A stretch of DNA of 64,000 nt from Batillaria attramentaria (GCA_018292915.2 JACVVK020000036.1:2085001-2149000), one strand, 5' to 3'. Positions 11,081 to 23,417 are shown, counted from the first letter of the stretch. Made by a program: numbers and translations. The notes: generated from the sequence alone by a model not told the origin.

Positions 11081-11983
11081 CACTTTACAGTTGTCTTTCA
11101 TGTCGCGTTCTTGTTGATACAAGTAAGGCTCCTTTCTTTCGCGCAGATGTGTTACAAACAGAAATTCAGCAAATAGTAAAACCGAGTGTTTCCATTTTTC
11201 AAATGTGTGTGACAACGGAAAGGCTCTTTGGACTTCTTTTTCTTTTTGGGGGGTTGTGTTGTTGCTGTTGTTGTTGTTGCTGTTGTTGTTGTTGCTGTTG
11301 TTGTCGTTGCTGTTGTTATTTATTCATTGTTAGTTTTTATTCATGTTATTTTGTATTCATTTAATTTTTATTCATTTTATTTTTATTTTTGGTTCATTCA
11401 TATTTTCTTTTTTTTATTTTATTTTTTAAAATTTATTTTGCCAGGGGTGGGGATGTGTGTGTGTGTGGGTGGGTGGGGGTAGGGGGGAGGCAGTGTGTTA
11501 AAAGAAATTGACCGATTTTTCAACCAGAGACCGACTTTCACTGACACTTTCCTACATCGTGGCTTGTGCATGCTCACATTATTTTCAAACATATGGCTTT
11601 GCACGAGAGTAACCTCGTCGAAAGATTTGAAGCAGAGTAACACTAGAAACTCTCCCGCCCCTTTCGTCTGGACCCCGTGCGCGAGGTGAGCGGTCTGTAT
11701 GAAGAAGCTTTGAGCCCTGGGGCCACAAAGAGTAGGCCATTTTTGTTGGCGAGGTGAGTGCGTAAGATTTGGCGGAACAAGTTCTTCTGCATGACTTTCT
11801 TCCGGGCGCATGGCCATTTTGCGCTGAGATGACTTCCCGTCCAGACACTAGTCCGGCAGAGGGCGCCAAAGGAGTGGAGGTTACTCCCATCTTTCCCTTG
11901 ATTGTCTACGATCGAGGGGAATCCTGATGGCTTAGTGGGTCGTCGGTCCAGCAAAGTAGTTGTGCAGGTGTCTTCGTTTTTTT
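11081..11983. other. non-coding interval with low-complexity DNA
   Basis: Contents are a (GTTGTTGCT)n tract near 11258-11322, a T-rich (TTTTAATTTT)-like stretch to about 11440, and a GT/GGGT-rich segment. No gene is recognised. Confidence 0.45.
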
Positions 11984-12232
11984 AACGTGTAAGGGTGATA
12001 TAAAAGTTATATCGTACGTGTAAGGGTGATATAAAAGTTATATTGTACGCGTAAAGGTGATATAAAAGTTATATCGTACGCGTAAAGGTGATATAAAAGT
12101 TATATCGTACGTGTAAGGGTGATATAAAAGTTATATCGTACGTGTAAGGGTGATATAAAAGTTATATTGTACGCTTAAAGGTGATATAAAAGTTATATCG
12201 TATACGAGTAAGGGTGATATTATAATTATAAT
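11984..12232. repeat. 31-bp tandem repeat with a palindrome in each unit
   Basis: About seven copies of a 31-bp unit run from 11986, with starts spaced 31 bp apart (11986, 12017, 12048, 12079, 12110, 12141, 12172) and a degenerate eighth. Each unit contains 'gatataaaagttatatc', whose 7-bp arms can pair. Units vary mainly at acgtg/acgcg and tcg/ttg. Confidence 0.9.
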
Positions 12233-12261
12233 TATCGGTGATATATCGAGTTACATGTACT

Positions 12262-12350
12262 GAACAAATAGGTGGGTCGCGCTGCACCGCAGCGACGCAC
12301 TTCCTCAGGGGAAAATAATCCGAGTTTTCCGAAAGGGTGAGTGAAGTGTT
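12262..12350 (+). repeat. SINE-C 3' fragment
   Basis: Similarity to the 3' half of SINE-C at 45763-46062 and 57963-58270, through 'gcgctgcaccgcagcgacg' and 'ccgaaagggtga'. Confidence 0.65.
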
Positions 12351-13167
<817 letters not shown>

Positions 13168-13322
13168 GGTGGGTGTTTGGGAGTTTAACGTCCTTTTCCA
13201 AAACATAGGGGTGATATCAAAGACAGGGCAACGATAAAAAAGGCAGCACAAATATTTGGCCCCAGCCGGATTCGAACTCACAACCCGAGCATTGAAAGTC
13301 TACCATTCGGCCACCTCGGCCC

Positions 13323-13325
<3 letters not shown>
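13168..13325 (-). mobile_element. SINE-A, copy A3
   Basis: Antisense SINE-A. The tail 'gggtgggtgtttgggag' is at the left and the tRNA-like head, ending 'ccattcggccacctcggc', at the right. Both flanks are (GA)n. Confidence 0.9.
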
Positions 13326-13375
<50 letters not shown>

Positions 13376-14002
13376 GAATTTCGTAATGGTGGTACTTGGG
13401 GCGTTCTGTAACGTTTGCTATACGTGTAGCTCAGATAGATTTTGCAATCCTTTGGCTCAACTTTGCATTAAAAAAAAAATTGATCACGCAGAAACAGCTA
13501 ACGCCTACGATCATACGCTGCGTTAGGTGTTACACAACAATATGTGTTGTGTCCCTCGTGAATTTACTTAACTGTTTTGATAGGCTGAACTCTAAACAAA
13601 CTAAAACAAAATAAAAGGCGCTATGCCAGCAACAGAGCGCCAAGTAATCAAGTTAAGAGTTTTTGTAACCTGTGTGTCTGAAATCGTTAGAACATCTCTT
13701 GCACCATCAGAGAAGAATTTCTAGCAGTTCCTGCATTTCACGGCAAATTTCACGCAATTAACTCGCTCTCAGACGCAGAAAGACATCATTTACAGAATGT
13801 TCCCGTTGATATCAAGAGATATAAAACATCAAACGATGGTTATATCGATTGCGCGACGTGAGTCGTCTGGACAGAGATCGTGGTGAAACGTTTAGTTACA
13901 TGTACTTTCTTTCTTTTTGGCATAGAAGCCCTCAGCCTTGGAGACCAGAGAAGAGTGTGGGTGCTTACGTGTGTACATGCGTGCGTGCGTGTCAGTGCGT
14001 GT

Positions 14003-14082
<80 letters not shown>

Positions 14083-14305
14083 CTTCTTTATTTACGAGGA
14101 TGGAAGAAAGAGGGAGAGAATCTTTATTAACGAGGATGGAAGTCTTGAGCACACGTGTTTGTCCAACTAAAACCCACACACAAAACTTGAGGAAAAGAAA
14201 GAAAGAGAGAAATCCAACAATCAGACAAGCAACACAAAGAAGTTAGAACTACTGCCAACAGAACAGCTAACAGACTTTAGGGCAATGAAACAAATGTAGA
14301 ACCGG
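13326..14305. other. non-coding interval with microsatellites
   Basis: Contents are (GA)n at 13326-13370, (GT)n then (GA)n at about 14005-14080, and two diverged copies of a 'tttatttacgaggatggaag' phrase resembling a LINE 3' end in reverse near 14087 and 14126. No gene is recognised. Confidence 0.45.
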
Positions 14306-14640
14306 GCCCCGTAGTGTAGTGGTTAGCACTTTGGACTACGGACCGGGGGACCCGGGTTCGAGTCCCAGCCGAGGCAAGCGGGATTTTTCCTACCCAGGTC
14401 GGCTCCTACCCAGAGCGGGTGTGCTATGGACCCAATGGGGAGGCTGTTGCCACACAGCCGAGCTTCACCCACTTCACGGGTGTGACTTCGGGGGTGCTTC
14501 CCTTGGTATGACACGTCTTATGATGTGGATGATTACACGGCCGGCACCGCAGGTGCCGTAGTTCCGGGATATTTCTGACAGAAAGTGTGGAATGCGACCC
14601 TGTCCCGCAGTCCCAAACCACACGGACTGTCCTTCATATG
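14306..14640 (+). mobile_element. SINE-D, copy D1 (tRNA-derived head)
   Basis: The head 'cccgtagtgtagtggttagc' (A-box region) and 'cccgggttcgagtcccagcc' (B-box) is tRNA-like. The body 'ggctcctacccagagcggg' matches SINE-D copy D2 at 21891-22377, but similarity stops after 'aaaccacacggac' and the 3' end differs. It directly precedes the full-length LINE insertion. Confidence 0.85.
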
Positions 14641-14662
14641 AAATACTGCCTTTAAGGTAAGA

Positions 14663-14679
14663 TAATATATTGAAAAATC
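14663..14679. repeat. target-site duplication, left
   Basis: The 17-bp sequence beginning TAATATATTGAAA matches 17971-17987 with one mismatch and brackets the LINE. Confidence 0.85.
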
Positions 14680-17600
14680 CCTACATGGTCCAACCCTTGT
14701 CGTGGGGTAGTGGCTTGTGTACCTCAATGACCCAGAGAACTATGCCAGCAGGAGCACATGCTCCTGGCAGGGTCACCCAAGCTGGACAGGTCGAAGGGTA
14801 GAGGTCAGACGAATGTGGACCACCTCTCCAAGAGGCTAAACGGGTTTGCGTAGGGTTAACAGCCCTACCTGTAAAAAACACTAAGTTACTGAAGCATCGA
14901 CAGCAACAAACCGAGACATTCACCTGGGCGAGGAAGGGTCTCCATCCCGGAGACCTATGACGCATTGCAGTGAAAGCCGAAAGGAAGCTGCAAGGCCGAC
15001 CCCCCTTCTAACACCCAGGACAACAACGAGAGTAGCCACATGGAACATCAGGACAATGTATGAAGTAGGAAGGACCATACAAGTAGCAAGAGAGATGAAG
15101 AACTACAAGATAGGAGTACTGGGACTGAGTGAGACAAGGTGGCTACAGACAGGACAGCTGAGATTTTCATCAGGAGAGCAATTGCTGTACTCTGGACACA
15201 CAGAGGATGGAGCCCCCCACACTGAGGGCGTGGCCCTGATGCTGGCACCGGAGGCACAGCGGGCACTCATCGGCTGGGAACCTGTCAACTCCCGCATCAT
15301 CACAGCCAAATTCATCACCAAGAAAAAAGACATCAAGCTAAACATCATCCAGTGCTACGCTCCCACCAATGATGCGGAAGAGGAGAAAAAAGATGACTTC
15401 TACCAACAACTGCAGACAGTGATAGATAGAGGAGGAGCCAAGGACATGACCATACTGATTGGAGACTTCAACGCCAAGATTGGATCAGACAACACAGGCT
15501 ATGAGGACACCATGGGAACATACGGACTGGGACAGATGAACGAAAATGGCGAGCGCTTTGCAGACTTTTGTGCCCTGAACCAGCTAGTGATAGGAGGCAG
15601 CATCTTCCCACACAAGCGCATCCACAAGGCCACATGGAGATCGCCGGACCATGTCACGGAGAACCAGATTGATCACATCTGCATCAGCCGGAAGTTCAGG
15701 AGATCGTGGCGGGATGTGCGCGTGATGAGGGGTGCCGATGTATCATCAGACCACCACCTTCTTGCAACAACATTGAGACTTCGGCTTAAGAGGCACACCA
15801 ACGCCAACAGCACACGGACCAGGTACAACGTTGGACTTCTCAGGAACACAGACACACAAGCTGCATTCCGGATCAGCCTTTCCAACAGGTTCCAGCCACT
15901 GCAAGACCTGATAGAAGACAGTGAAATGGACATCGAGACACAGTGGGAACACAGCAAGAAACTCTGGCACGACACATGCGAAGAGGTCCTTGGCAAGAGA
16001 AAGACCCAACATAAGGAATGGATCTCTGCTGATACCATCCAGAAGCTGGAAGTTAGGAAAGAGAAGAAAACTGCACTGAACACGAGCCGAACAAGAAGAG
16101 CTAAGGCAAAGGCACAAGAGGAATACACAGCAGCTGACAGAGAAGTGAAGAGGAGCACCAGGAAGGACAAGAGGGACTACATCGACAACCTGGCCAGTCA
16201 AGCAGAGGAAGCAGCCCGACAAGGGAATCTAAAAGACCTGTACCAGGTGACCAAGAAGCTCGCGGGCAAATTTCAGCAGACAGACAAACCAGTGAAGGAC
16301 AAGAACGGGCACCCACTGACAACAACTGAGGAACAGCTGAAGCGATGGGCAGAACACTTCAGGGAGCTGTTAAATCGCCCCATCCCTGAAACACCACCAC
16401 ACATCCCACCAGCTGAGACAGAACTACCCATCAACTGCGACAAGCCCTCTAAGGCGGAGATCAGGAAAGCCATCATGACACTGAAAAATGGGAAAGCTGC
16501 AGGGCCGGACGAGATACCAGCAGAAGCCATTAAAGCAGACACAGAGACAGCCGTCAACATGCTGCACAGCCTGTTCAGCAAGATCTGGGAGAAGGAAGAG
16601 GTGCCAGCCCAGTGGAAAGAAGGGATCGTCATCAAGCTGCCAAAGAAAGGGGACCTCAGGGACTGCAGCAACTACCGAGGGATCATGCTCCTGTCAGTGC
16701 CAGGCAAGGTTCTCAACAGAATTCTACTGGAGAGGATGAGAGAGGCAGTCGACCCCATGCTCCGAGACCAGCAGGCAGGCTTTCGCAGGAACAGGTCCTG
16801 CGCTGACCAGATTGCCAGCCTACGCATCATTGTGGAGCAGTCACTGGAGTGGAACTCCCCCCTCTACATCAACTTCATAGACTATGAGAAGGCCTTCGAC
16901 AGTGTAGACAGAGAGGCGCTGTGGAAGCTGCTAAGGCACTATGGAGTTCCCGGGAAGATCATCTCCCTGATCCAGTGCACCTACCAAGACATGAGCTGCA
17001 GGATTGCCCATGCCGGCCAGTTGTCAGAAAGCTTCGAGGTGAAGACCGGAGTCCGCCAGGGATGCCTGTTGTCCCCGTTTCTCTTCCTCCTGGTCATCGA
17101 CTGGATCATGAAGACCACTACAGCAGGCAGGAAAAACGGGATACAGTGGACACTCTGGACGCAGCTGGATGACCTCGACTTCGCGGACGACCTGGCGCTC
17201 CTGTCTCACAGCCACAGCCAGATGCAGGACAAGACTACGTGCCTGGAAGCCACATCAGCCGGAACAGGGCTCAAGATCAACAGGAAGAAAACCGAGCTGA
17301 TGAAGATCAACACCACTGCCAACACACCAGTCACAGTCGGTGGAGAGCCCATCAGGGAGGTGGAGTCTTTTGTCTACCTGGGGAGTGTGGTTGATGGACA
17401 GGGAGGCACAGACCGAGACGTCACAGCCAGAATCGGCAAGGCAAGGGCAGCAATGGTCATGCTGAAGAACGTCTGGGCATCCAAAGTTGTCAGCATAAGA
17501 ACCAAACTTCGCATCTTCAACTCCAACGTGAAGTCAGTTCTGCTCTACGGATGCGAAACATGGAGGACAACGAAGACGATGCAGCAGAAGATCCAGACAT

Positions 17601-17970
17601 TTCTCAACACCTGTCTGAGGCGCATCTTCAACATCCGATGGCCAGAGAAGATCCGGAATGAAGAGCTGTGGGAGCGAGCGGGGCAGGAACCAGTGGCCAA
17701 GCAGATCCTGCGGAGGAAGTGGGGCTGGATTGGACACACCCTCAGGAAGCCAGCATCCAGCACCACACGCCAAGCCCTGACATGGAACCCGCAGGGGAAA
17801 AGGAAGAGAGGCCGGCCTCGCAACAGCTGGAGGCGGGACACTGAGGCAGAGCTATGTAAGCAGGGTACCAACTGGACTGGAGTGGCAAGACTAGCCCAGA
17901 ACAGAGTGCGATGGCGAAGGGTTGTCGATGGCCTATGCTCCACGTGGAGCCAAGGGCCTAAGTAAGTAAG
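14680..17970 (+). mobile_element. full-length RTE-like non-LTR retrotransposon
   Basis: The element runs from the end of the left target duplication to a short (TAAG)n tail that overlaps the stop codon. It has about 277 bp of 5' UTR, a single 1002-codon ORF, and almost no 3' UTR. The 17-bp flanking duplication with one mismatch indicates a fairly recent target-primed insertion. The single-ORF layout with endonuclease plus reverse transcriptase and a simple tandem tail fits RTE-type elements. The clade assignment is an inference. Confidence 0.9.
14957..17968 (+). CDS. LINE ORF: apurinic-type endonuclease plus reverse transcriptase
   Basis: An intact 1002-residue ORF. The N-terminal endonuclease (about residues 20-275) shows 'RVATWNIRTMYEVG', 'LGLSETRW', 'IGDFNAKIG' and the catalytic 'SSDHHLLATTLR' block. 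A basic linker follows. The reverse transcriptase (about residues 490-780) shows 'GKAAGPDEIPAEAIK', 'NYRGIMLLSVPGKVLNRI', 'QAGFRRNRSCADQI', 'FIDYEKAFDSVDREALW', 'GVRQGCLLSPFLFLL' and the catalytic 'FADDLAL'. The C-terminus carries 'GWIGHTLRK' and an arginine-rich 'KRKRGRPRNSWRRD' motif typical of this LINE group. The ORF stop lies in the (TAAG)n tail. No frameshift or premature stop is seen, so the element may be competent. The first ATG at 14957 follows a 5' UTR. An upstream initiation site cannot be excluded. Confidence 0.93.
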
Positions 17971-17987
17971 TAATATATTGAAATATC
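17971..17987. repeat. target-site duplication, right
   Basis: Second copy of the 17-bp target duplication, with one mismatch to 14663-14679. Confidence 0.85.
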
Positions 17988-18679
17988 GGTCGAAGCTTCC
18001 CTAACTACAGCTATTGTCTTAAATACGTTCAGCTATTGTATTATACTTTTCCTGTAATCAATGCCTACATGTTTATCAGTTTATCTATGTAGAATAGTAA
18101 GATTTCTAACACCAGTCTACAAGTTTTAGTTCAATTACTTATGGATCCATTCATGTAAACCAGTTAAATTAGGAACTAAGTACAGAAAATCAATAAACAA
18201 TTTCGGATATAGCAGCAGGCGGATTGGCGAGGTGACGATATGCTTTCGCTTTTGGACTAAGCACAAAAAGTCAATTTCAACTCCAGACGAAACGCAGCGT
18301 GCATTGATATGCTTCCGCGTAGGCATGGCTGCATTTTGCCGGAAATGGACTTCAGGCAGATGGCGCAAGCAGTCAGTCTTTCAATCTTAGAAAGAGCACT
18401 TGTATGGTTCCATGCCGGAGACAGTAATTGTATCAGAAATTGGCATAACGTCTGGCATGAGGCTGTCAGAATTTGCGCTTGAGATGCATGCCTCCTGACA
18501 CATTTTGCGTGCCGAAAACTGAGTGCTCATGAAGTAGTCATCTTCAGTAAAGGTTTTACTTTGTCAGTTTTTTTTTCATGACCGTTAGTTTTTTTTTAAA
18601 ATATATTATCAAATTGTTTGGTGCCCGCGCTTATTAATTGACTGATTGATTTACCAATAATGAGATTAAAGCGCGCGCG

Positions 18680-18722
<43 letters not shown>

Positions 18723-18723
18723 A

Positions 18724-18757
<34 letters not shown>

Positions 18758-18882
18758 GAAGTCACAGAATTGCAAGAATGCTCAAACATCATAGTCAACC
18801 CTAAACCTGCTTATACACATACGGCAACCAGAGTCACCACAATGGTTTCAGATACCACATTACATTTTGGCCCTGCTCGGTC
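17988..18882. other. non-coding interval with (CA)n
   Basis: A (CA)n tract with ATACA interruptions lies at about 18680-18758. The rest is unassigned. Confidence 0.45.
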
Positions 18883-19215
18883 AGCCTAGTTTGGGCTTTT
18901 CATATTGGCTGAGTGTCTTGGGCCAGTCCTCCCACCGCGTTTCTTTCCTCTACGTCTGCCAGCTTTGAGTGAGTGCATGTTCGGCTTGGGTTATGGATAC
19001 TTTTTAACCTCAAAAGCCCATGCAAAAATTTCAATTTTACTTAAATCCTTAAATCTCTAGGAGCCACTTCAAGCCACTATTATGCAAATTATAGCGGTCT
19101 CGGGCTTGGAGAGAAAGCCAGCGTCTTGCGTAATAGTGGCTTGAAGTGGCTCCTACTGGTGTGCTTTTTTTTTTTTTTTGAAACCAGTCTTATCATATAG
19201 CGGGAAGAGGGTAGT
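18883..19215 (+). repeat. Repeat-G with central hairpin, copy 1
   Basis: The core at about 19059-19153 is an inverted repeat with the arm 'agccacttcaagccactatt' and its complement 'aatagtggcttgaagtggct' around a roughly 50-bp loop. Flanks such as 'tgaaaccagtcttatcatat' and 'aaaatttcaattttacttaa' are shared with the other three copies (20150-20350, 21520-21890, 40770-40997). No coding capacity. Confidence 0.85.
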
Positions 19216-20149
19216 CGAACAACGACTGATTCTGACGCAAGGAGTGCATTCGATGTTTTCTACAGAGTTGTTGTTCGGCTGACAACGTATTGATAGACTT
19301 TACACTCCTAGCAACCAAACAGCAACAACACCCCCTTCCCGCCACCCATAGCTCTGCCATCTCCAACGTACCCCCTCCACCCGTTCCCCTTATCTGGTTG
19401 TCTGCATAGGGGGAAAAAAGGGCCACAGACATCATAATTAGTTCGAGCAAAACGCCGCTTTGTCACGCAAACAGATTAGGACGACAAGGAATCAGATCTT
19501 GCTAGGAAAACGCGGAGTCTACAATCATAAAGATCAGTGGACGGACGAGCGTTCCCTGCACTTATAAAGCATTCCGTCGGTCACATTGTCAGAAATTATT
19601 TCACGCTCCTCTGCCCTCCGTCTAGCCAGGAAAGTGCAGGAAGGGGCGGTGTTTGAGGACCAGTTTCGGAAGAGCAGGGGGGAAGGTTAGTGGGTTACTG
19701 GCTGGTTGGTTTGTTTGGAGGGCGGAGGGTGGTGGTGGTGGTGGTGGTGGTGTGTGTGTGTGTGTGGGGGGGGGGGGGGCAATGTGGAAAGACAAACCGT
19801 GGCTACCGCACTTCGTTATTACCAATTGTGACGCCCCCCCCCCCCCCCCCCCCCCCCCACGATTTGAGTCTGAAGTCACTTTTTGAAGTTTTTGAGGTTT
19901 TGATATGATCTTACAGGTTTTTTAATGCTGAATCCAATGGTAAAAACCAGATTAAAATCGGATAATTATTTTTGAAGTTATGATCTGTTGAAATGACGTA
20001 CCCCATGAAACAAAATAGCCACCTCGATCGGAAAATCGGGTGTTGCACTTTTCAGCTGCATGTAACTTCCGACTCATTTCGTGGCGTAGCGTCACAATTT
20101 TGTTGAAGATATACACGTTTCTGGATGTAGACATTCGGACGAAGCAGTT
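19216..20149. other. non-coding interval with homopolymer runs
   Basis: Contents are a (GGT)n tract and a G-run near 19725-19779, a C-run at about 19833-19858, and unassigned A/T-rich sequence. No gene is recognised. Confidence 0.45.
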
Positions 20150-20350
20150 GATTCTTTAGAACCCATGCAAAACTCGCAATTTTACTTCAAATCTTCAGAT
20201 CACTAACAACCACTTCAAGCCACTATTACGCAATCTGCAGTGATCTTGGGCCCAGCAGGGAAGGCCCACGCCTTGCGTAATAGTGGCTTGAAGTGGCTAA
20301 CATTGGCGTGCAGTGGCTTCTTCTTTATTAAGGGGTGGTCTGGCTTGGGC
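20150..20350 (+). repeat. Repeat-G, copy 2
   Basis: The hairpin core is at 20208-20300, with arms 'ccacttcaagccactattac' and 'gtaatagtggcttgaagtgg'. The right flank 'ggcgtgcagtggcttcttct' matches copy 4. Confidence 0.85.
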
Positions 20351-20404
20351 CCTTAACAGTTAAGTTCAGGAGATAGTATTATTTATTGATTATGTTGAAC
20401 ATTA

Positions 20405-20460
20405 TGTTCAACCAATAACTGTTGCCACATCATCATCTTGCTGGTCGTGTGTGTGTCAGC
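20405..20460 (+). repeat. CR1-like LINE 3' UTR fragment
   Basis: The phrase 'caataactgttgccacatca' and its continuation match the antisense LINE 3' end at 10810-10870. Confidence 0.65.
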
Positions 20461-20657
20461 TTCGAGGATCGGGCGTCATCATAAATATTTGAACACAAGC
20501 AAATGTACCATTTCTCGTGCATTGTCAGACCGAGACATCAGACTCCTTCAAAGTGTCTGAGTGCTGCGGTCAAAGCTAATCCCATAACAATGAAACGACC
20601 CTTGAAACAGCTAGCTGCAGAAAAGGTTATCGAAACTTCATGTACAGCGCCCACAAA

Positions 20658-20720
<63 letters not shown>
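20658..20720. repeat. (CA)n-(GA)n microsatellite
   Basis: About 18 CA units directly followed by about 12 GA units. Confidence 0.95.
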
Positions 20721-21056
20721 GAAACAAATGTTGTGACAGGCAAAGAGGCGGTAAATCAAACAGACTATATCTGGAGTGATTATCTCCAATCTGCAATGTT
20801 TGTGCGGTAGGGAGCCGGAGTGATTGGCTGCTCACTCAAGTGGCTCACGTCGAACATCCAGCCTCTTTTATGACGGCGGAGATTGCCGCGCGGACAGGTC
20901 CCATGAGGCAACGAGCGGTCTGTGTTCAATAACAATGCTGCCCTCCCTCAGTTTGTTAGGGGCGCAGCACACGATACCAGCAATGCCTGTTGAACCAGCC
21001 ACTCCAGAAAGGGCTCGTCCAGACGAATGTTGGGGTGGACAGCGGTGCAGACTATG
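20721..21056. other. non-coding, nothing recognised
   Basis: No gene or repeat family assigned. This is the left flank of a solo LTR. Confidence 0.35.
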
Positions 21057-21437
21057 TGTTGTATTTTACTCCTGCTATGTCGCTCTCTTGGTGCACTCGC
21101 AGAGTATGTGGTGGAAAAGGACGTTAAACTCCCAAACACCAACCCACCCACCCACACGCACTCGCAGAGAAGACACGGGATACAACAGAATACAACTCCA
21201 GTACTTTATTAACAGAAAATGCGTGGAGAACAAATTCATGAAAGACGAAGAACCCAGAACGCTGTGCAGGGCTGCTTATATACTAAACAGGTCAGATCTA
21301 GAACATTCCTCAACTTACTGACAAGTTCGAAATCTTTCCAAGGTGACGTAATCTACTGACGTTACTGCACCAGCATGTTCGGGGATGGTCTAGAAATTTC
21401 CATCGAAATGCAGTGGCTTTTGGCGATCTCTACAACA
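21057..21437 (-). mobile_element. solo LTR, copy 2, interrupted by a SINE tail
   Basis: Reverse-orientation copy of the 321-bp LTR at 7636-7956. On the + strand it reads TGTTGTATTTTAC at the left and CTCTACAACA at the right. Flanks CTATG and CGATG suggest a 5-bp target duplication with one change. The extra length is explained by a 53-bp SINE-A tail insertion at 21105-21157. The complement of the polyadenylation signal 'tttattaac' is near 21205. Confidence 0.8.
21105..21157 (+). mobile_element. SINE-A, copy A13: 53-bp 5'-truncated tail
   Basis: Only the SINE-A 3' tail 'gtggtggaaaaggacgttaa' plus the (CCCA)n end is present. The 12-bp direct repeat GCACTCGCAGAG flanks it exactly (21093-21104 and 21158-21169). 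The intact LTR copies show one copy of that site. Confidence 0.9.
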
Positions 21438-21519
21438 CGATGCCAAAAAGTGAAGTTGCAGCTCGTCCAGAAATGGCACCTACAACTAAATCCGTTGGTA
21501 GAAAGGTTTGCTAATGAGC

Positions 21520-21890
21520 ACGACCACCTCCTTCCCGCTATATGATAAGACTGGTTAAAAAAAACACACAGCAACAACAACAAAAAACAACAACAACAAC
21601 AACAAACAAGCACACCAGTAGGAACCATTTCAAGCCACTATCACGCAAGGCGTTGGCTATCCTCTCTCTCTATGCCCGAGACCGCTGTATAATAGTGGCT
21701 TGAAGTGGCCGCTAGAGATTTAGGGATGTTAAGTAACATTTTTGCATGGTCTTTATAGATTTAAAATGTATCCATAACCCAAGTCGAACATACACTCAGC
21801 TAAAGCTGGCAGACGTAGAGAAAAGAATCGCGGTGAGTGGACTGGCCCAAGACACTCGGCCAATATGAAAAGCCCAAAACAGGCTGACCG
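21520..21890 (-). repeat. Repeat-G, copy 3 (reverse)
   Basis: The hairpin core lies at about 21625-21712. The right part, 'cactcggccaatatgaaaag', matches the left part of copy 1 at 18900 in reverse. An internal (ACA)n run lies at about 21570-21605. Confidence 0.8.
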
Positions 21891-22377
21891 GTCCCCGTAG
21901 TGTAGTGGCTAACACTTCGGACCATGGACCGGGAGACCCGGGTTCGAGTCCCAGCCGAGGCAAGCGGGATTTTTCCTATCTAGGTCGGCTCCTACCCAGA
22001 GCGGGTGTGCTATGGGCCCGATGGGGAGGCTGTTGCTACACAGCCGAGATTCACCCTCTTCATGGGTGCGACTTTGGGGGTGCTTCCCTTAATATGACAC
22101 GTCTTATGATGTGGATGATTACACGGCCGGTACCGCAGATGCCGTAGTTCCCGGGCCTGGTTAATGCCGGGATAATTATGACAGGAAGCGTGGAATGCGG
22201 CCCTGTCCCGCAGTCCCAAACCACACGGACCTCCATAGCATCATCTTATCATCTCCGTCATCATGCATAGTAAAAATGGCCCCAGCTTCCGAGTCTTCCG
22301 TGGGTTCCACCCATGACCTGGGAGGAACACCACTAGAACTGGCAAAGAGTTGGCGCAGCAAAAAAAATAAAAATAAA
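21891..22377 (+). mobile_element. SINE-D, copy D2, full length
   Basis: A 487-bp element with a tRNA-like head ('gtagtgtagtggctaacac' and 'ccgggttcgagtcccagcc'), a long body and an A-rich tail. A 9-bp direct repeat, GGCTGACCG and GGCTGACTG, flanks it (21882-21890, 22378-22386) with one mismatch. It inserted at the end of Repeat-G copy 3. The 3' part recurs alone at 24493-24680 and 59824-59972. Confidence 0.88.
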
Positions 22378-22386
22378 GGCTGACTG

Positions 22387-23050
22387 CATAAACTTGTCCT
22401 TCAGGCTCCCTCCATTTGGCGCGCTGGCAACACGGCGTCAGCATGTGCGTGCAAGACCTTCCCACGCGTGTGAATTTGTTTTTTGCGAGTGCTTGGCAGC
22501 AGAGTGACGTGTGGGACGAGCCTTAGTTACGGACATTGCAGAACGAAGAGATATTGGATAAGGGTTATTGCCGCGCGCTTGTGGCTATGGGAATGTTTTG
22601 TATTATCTAAGGGGTTTTGTTTCTGCGTTTCTATGATTTGGTCAATACTCAATATCAGGGTTGTTGGTTTTGTGTTTCTCTCTCTCTCTCTCTCTCTTCT
22701 TTCTCCTTTCAAAAACTTTTGTCAAGGGTTTGTAATGGAACATGCCCTCCTATCTGGTTCATGACGCGTGGGGCCCTAAGGCCCACGTTATTGTTTTCGC
22801 TTTTTGTAATTTTATTCTCCATTATGAGTTCAATTGAATGGCTGCAATGCTTAGAGGCAGTCTGCAAAATCATGTGGCGGGGTGTGCATCAGTCCGTATG
22901 AACAGTCTTGAAAGTAAAGTGGCTGAAAATGCTGCGATCTGAGCCTTAGACGCACGCTCACCTGAACCACTCTCGTGCACTCATGCATGCGATAGTGTGA
23001 GAGGAAATTCCAGTGCATGTATATCAAATTTCGGAAATTTGCAAACGACA
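22387..23050. other. non-coding, nothing recognised
   Basis: A (CT)n run lies at about 22678-22698. Part of 22905-22985 is weakly similar to SINE-B ('cgcacgctcacctgaa'). This is presumably an intron or upstream region of the CA10-like gene. Confidence 0.4.
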
Positions 23051-23390
23051 AACTGTCGTCATCGTCGTCGTCGTCATCATCATCATCATCGTCGTCGTCG
23101 TCATCATCGTCGTTGTCGCCTTCATCATCATCATCATCGTCGTCGTCGTCATCATTGTCGTCGACGTCATCATCATCATCGTCGTCGTTGTCGCGTCGTT
23201 GTCGCTGTCATCGTCGTCATCACCATCGTCGTCGTCGTCGTCTTCATCATCATCGTCGTCGTTGTCATCATCCTCGTCGTCGTCATCGTGGCCATGACAA
23301 CCGTCATCGTAATTGTAATCGTCGTCGTCGTCGTCGTTATCATCGTTATTGTCATCTTAGTCTTCATCGTCGTTGTCTTTGTCACACCTC
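23050..23390. repeat. compound (GTC/ATC)n microsatellite
   Basis: About 330 bp of TCGTCATCA-type trinucleotides end some 30 bp before the acceptor of the first recognised CA10-like exon. Long poly-Ser/Val frames here are artefacts. Confidence 0.9.
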
Positions 23391-23417
23391 TGAATCCTTT
23401 AATTGTGCTTGTTTCAG

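Noticed and set aside
15673..16671. Several minus-strand frames of 130-165 codons opposite the LINE ORF
   Set aside because: Shadow frames of the intact plus-strand retrotransposon ORF, with hydrophobic compositions expected from the antisense of its codons.
23050..23390. Long open frames rich in Ser, Val/Ile or Thr/Met over the trinucleotide tract
   Set aside because: Products of a (GTC/ATC)n microsatellite without a codon signature. The real coding exon starts at 23418 after an acceptor.
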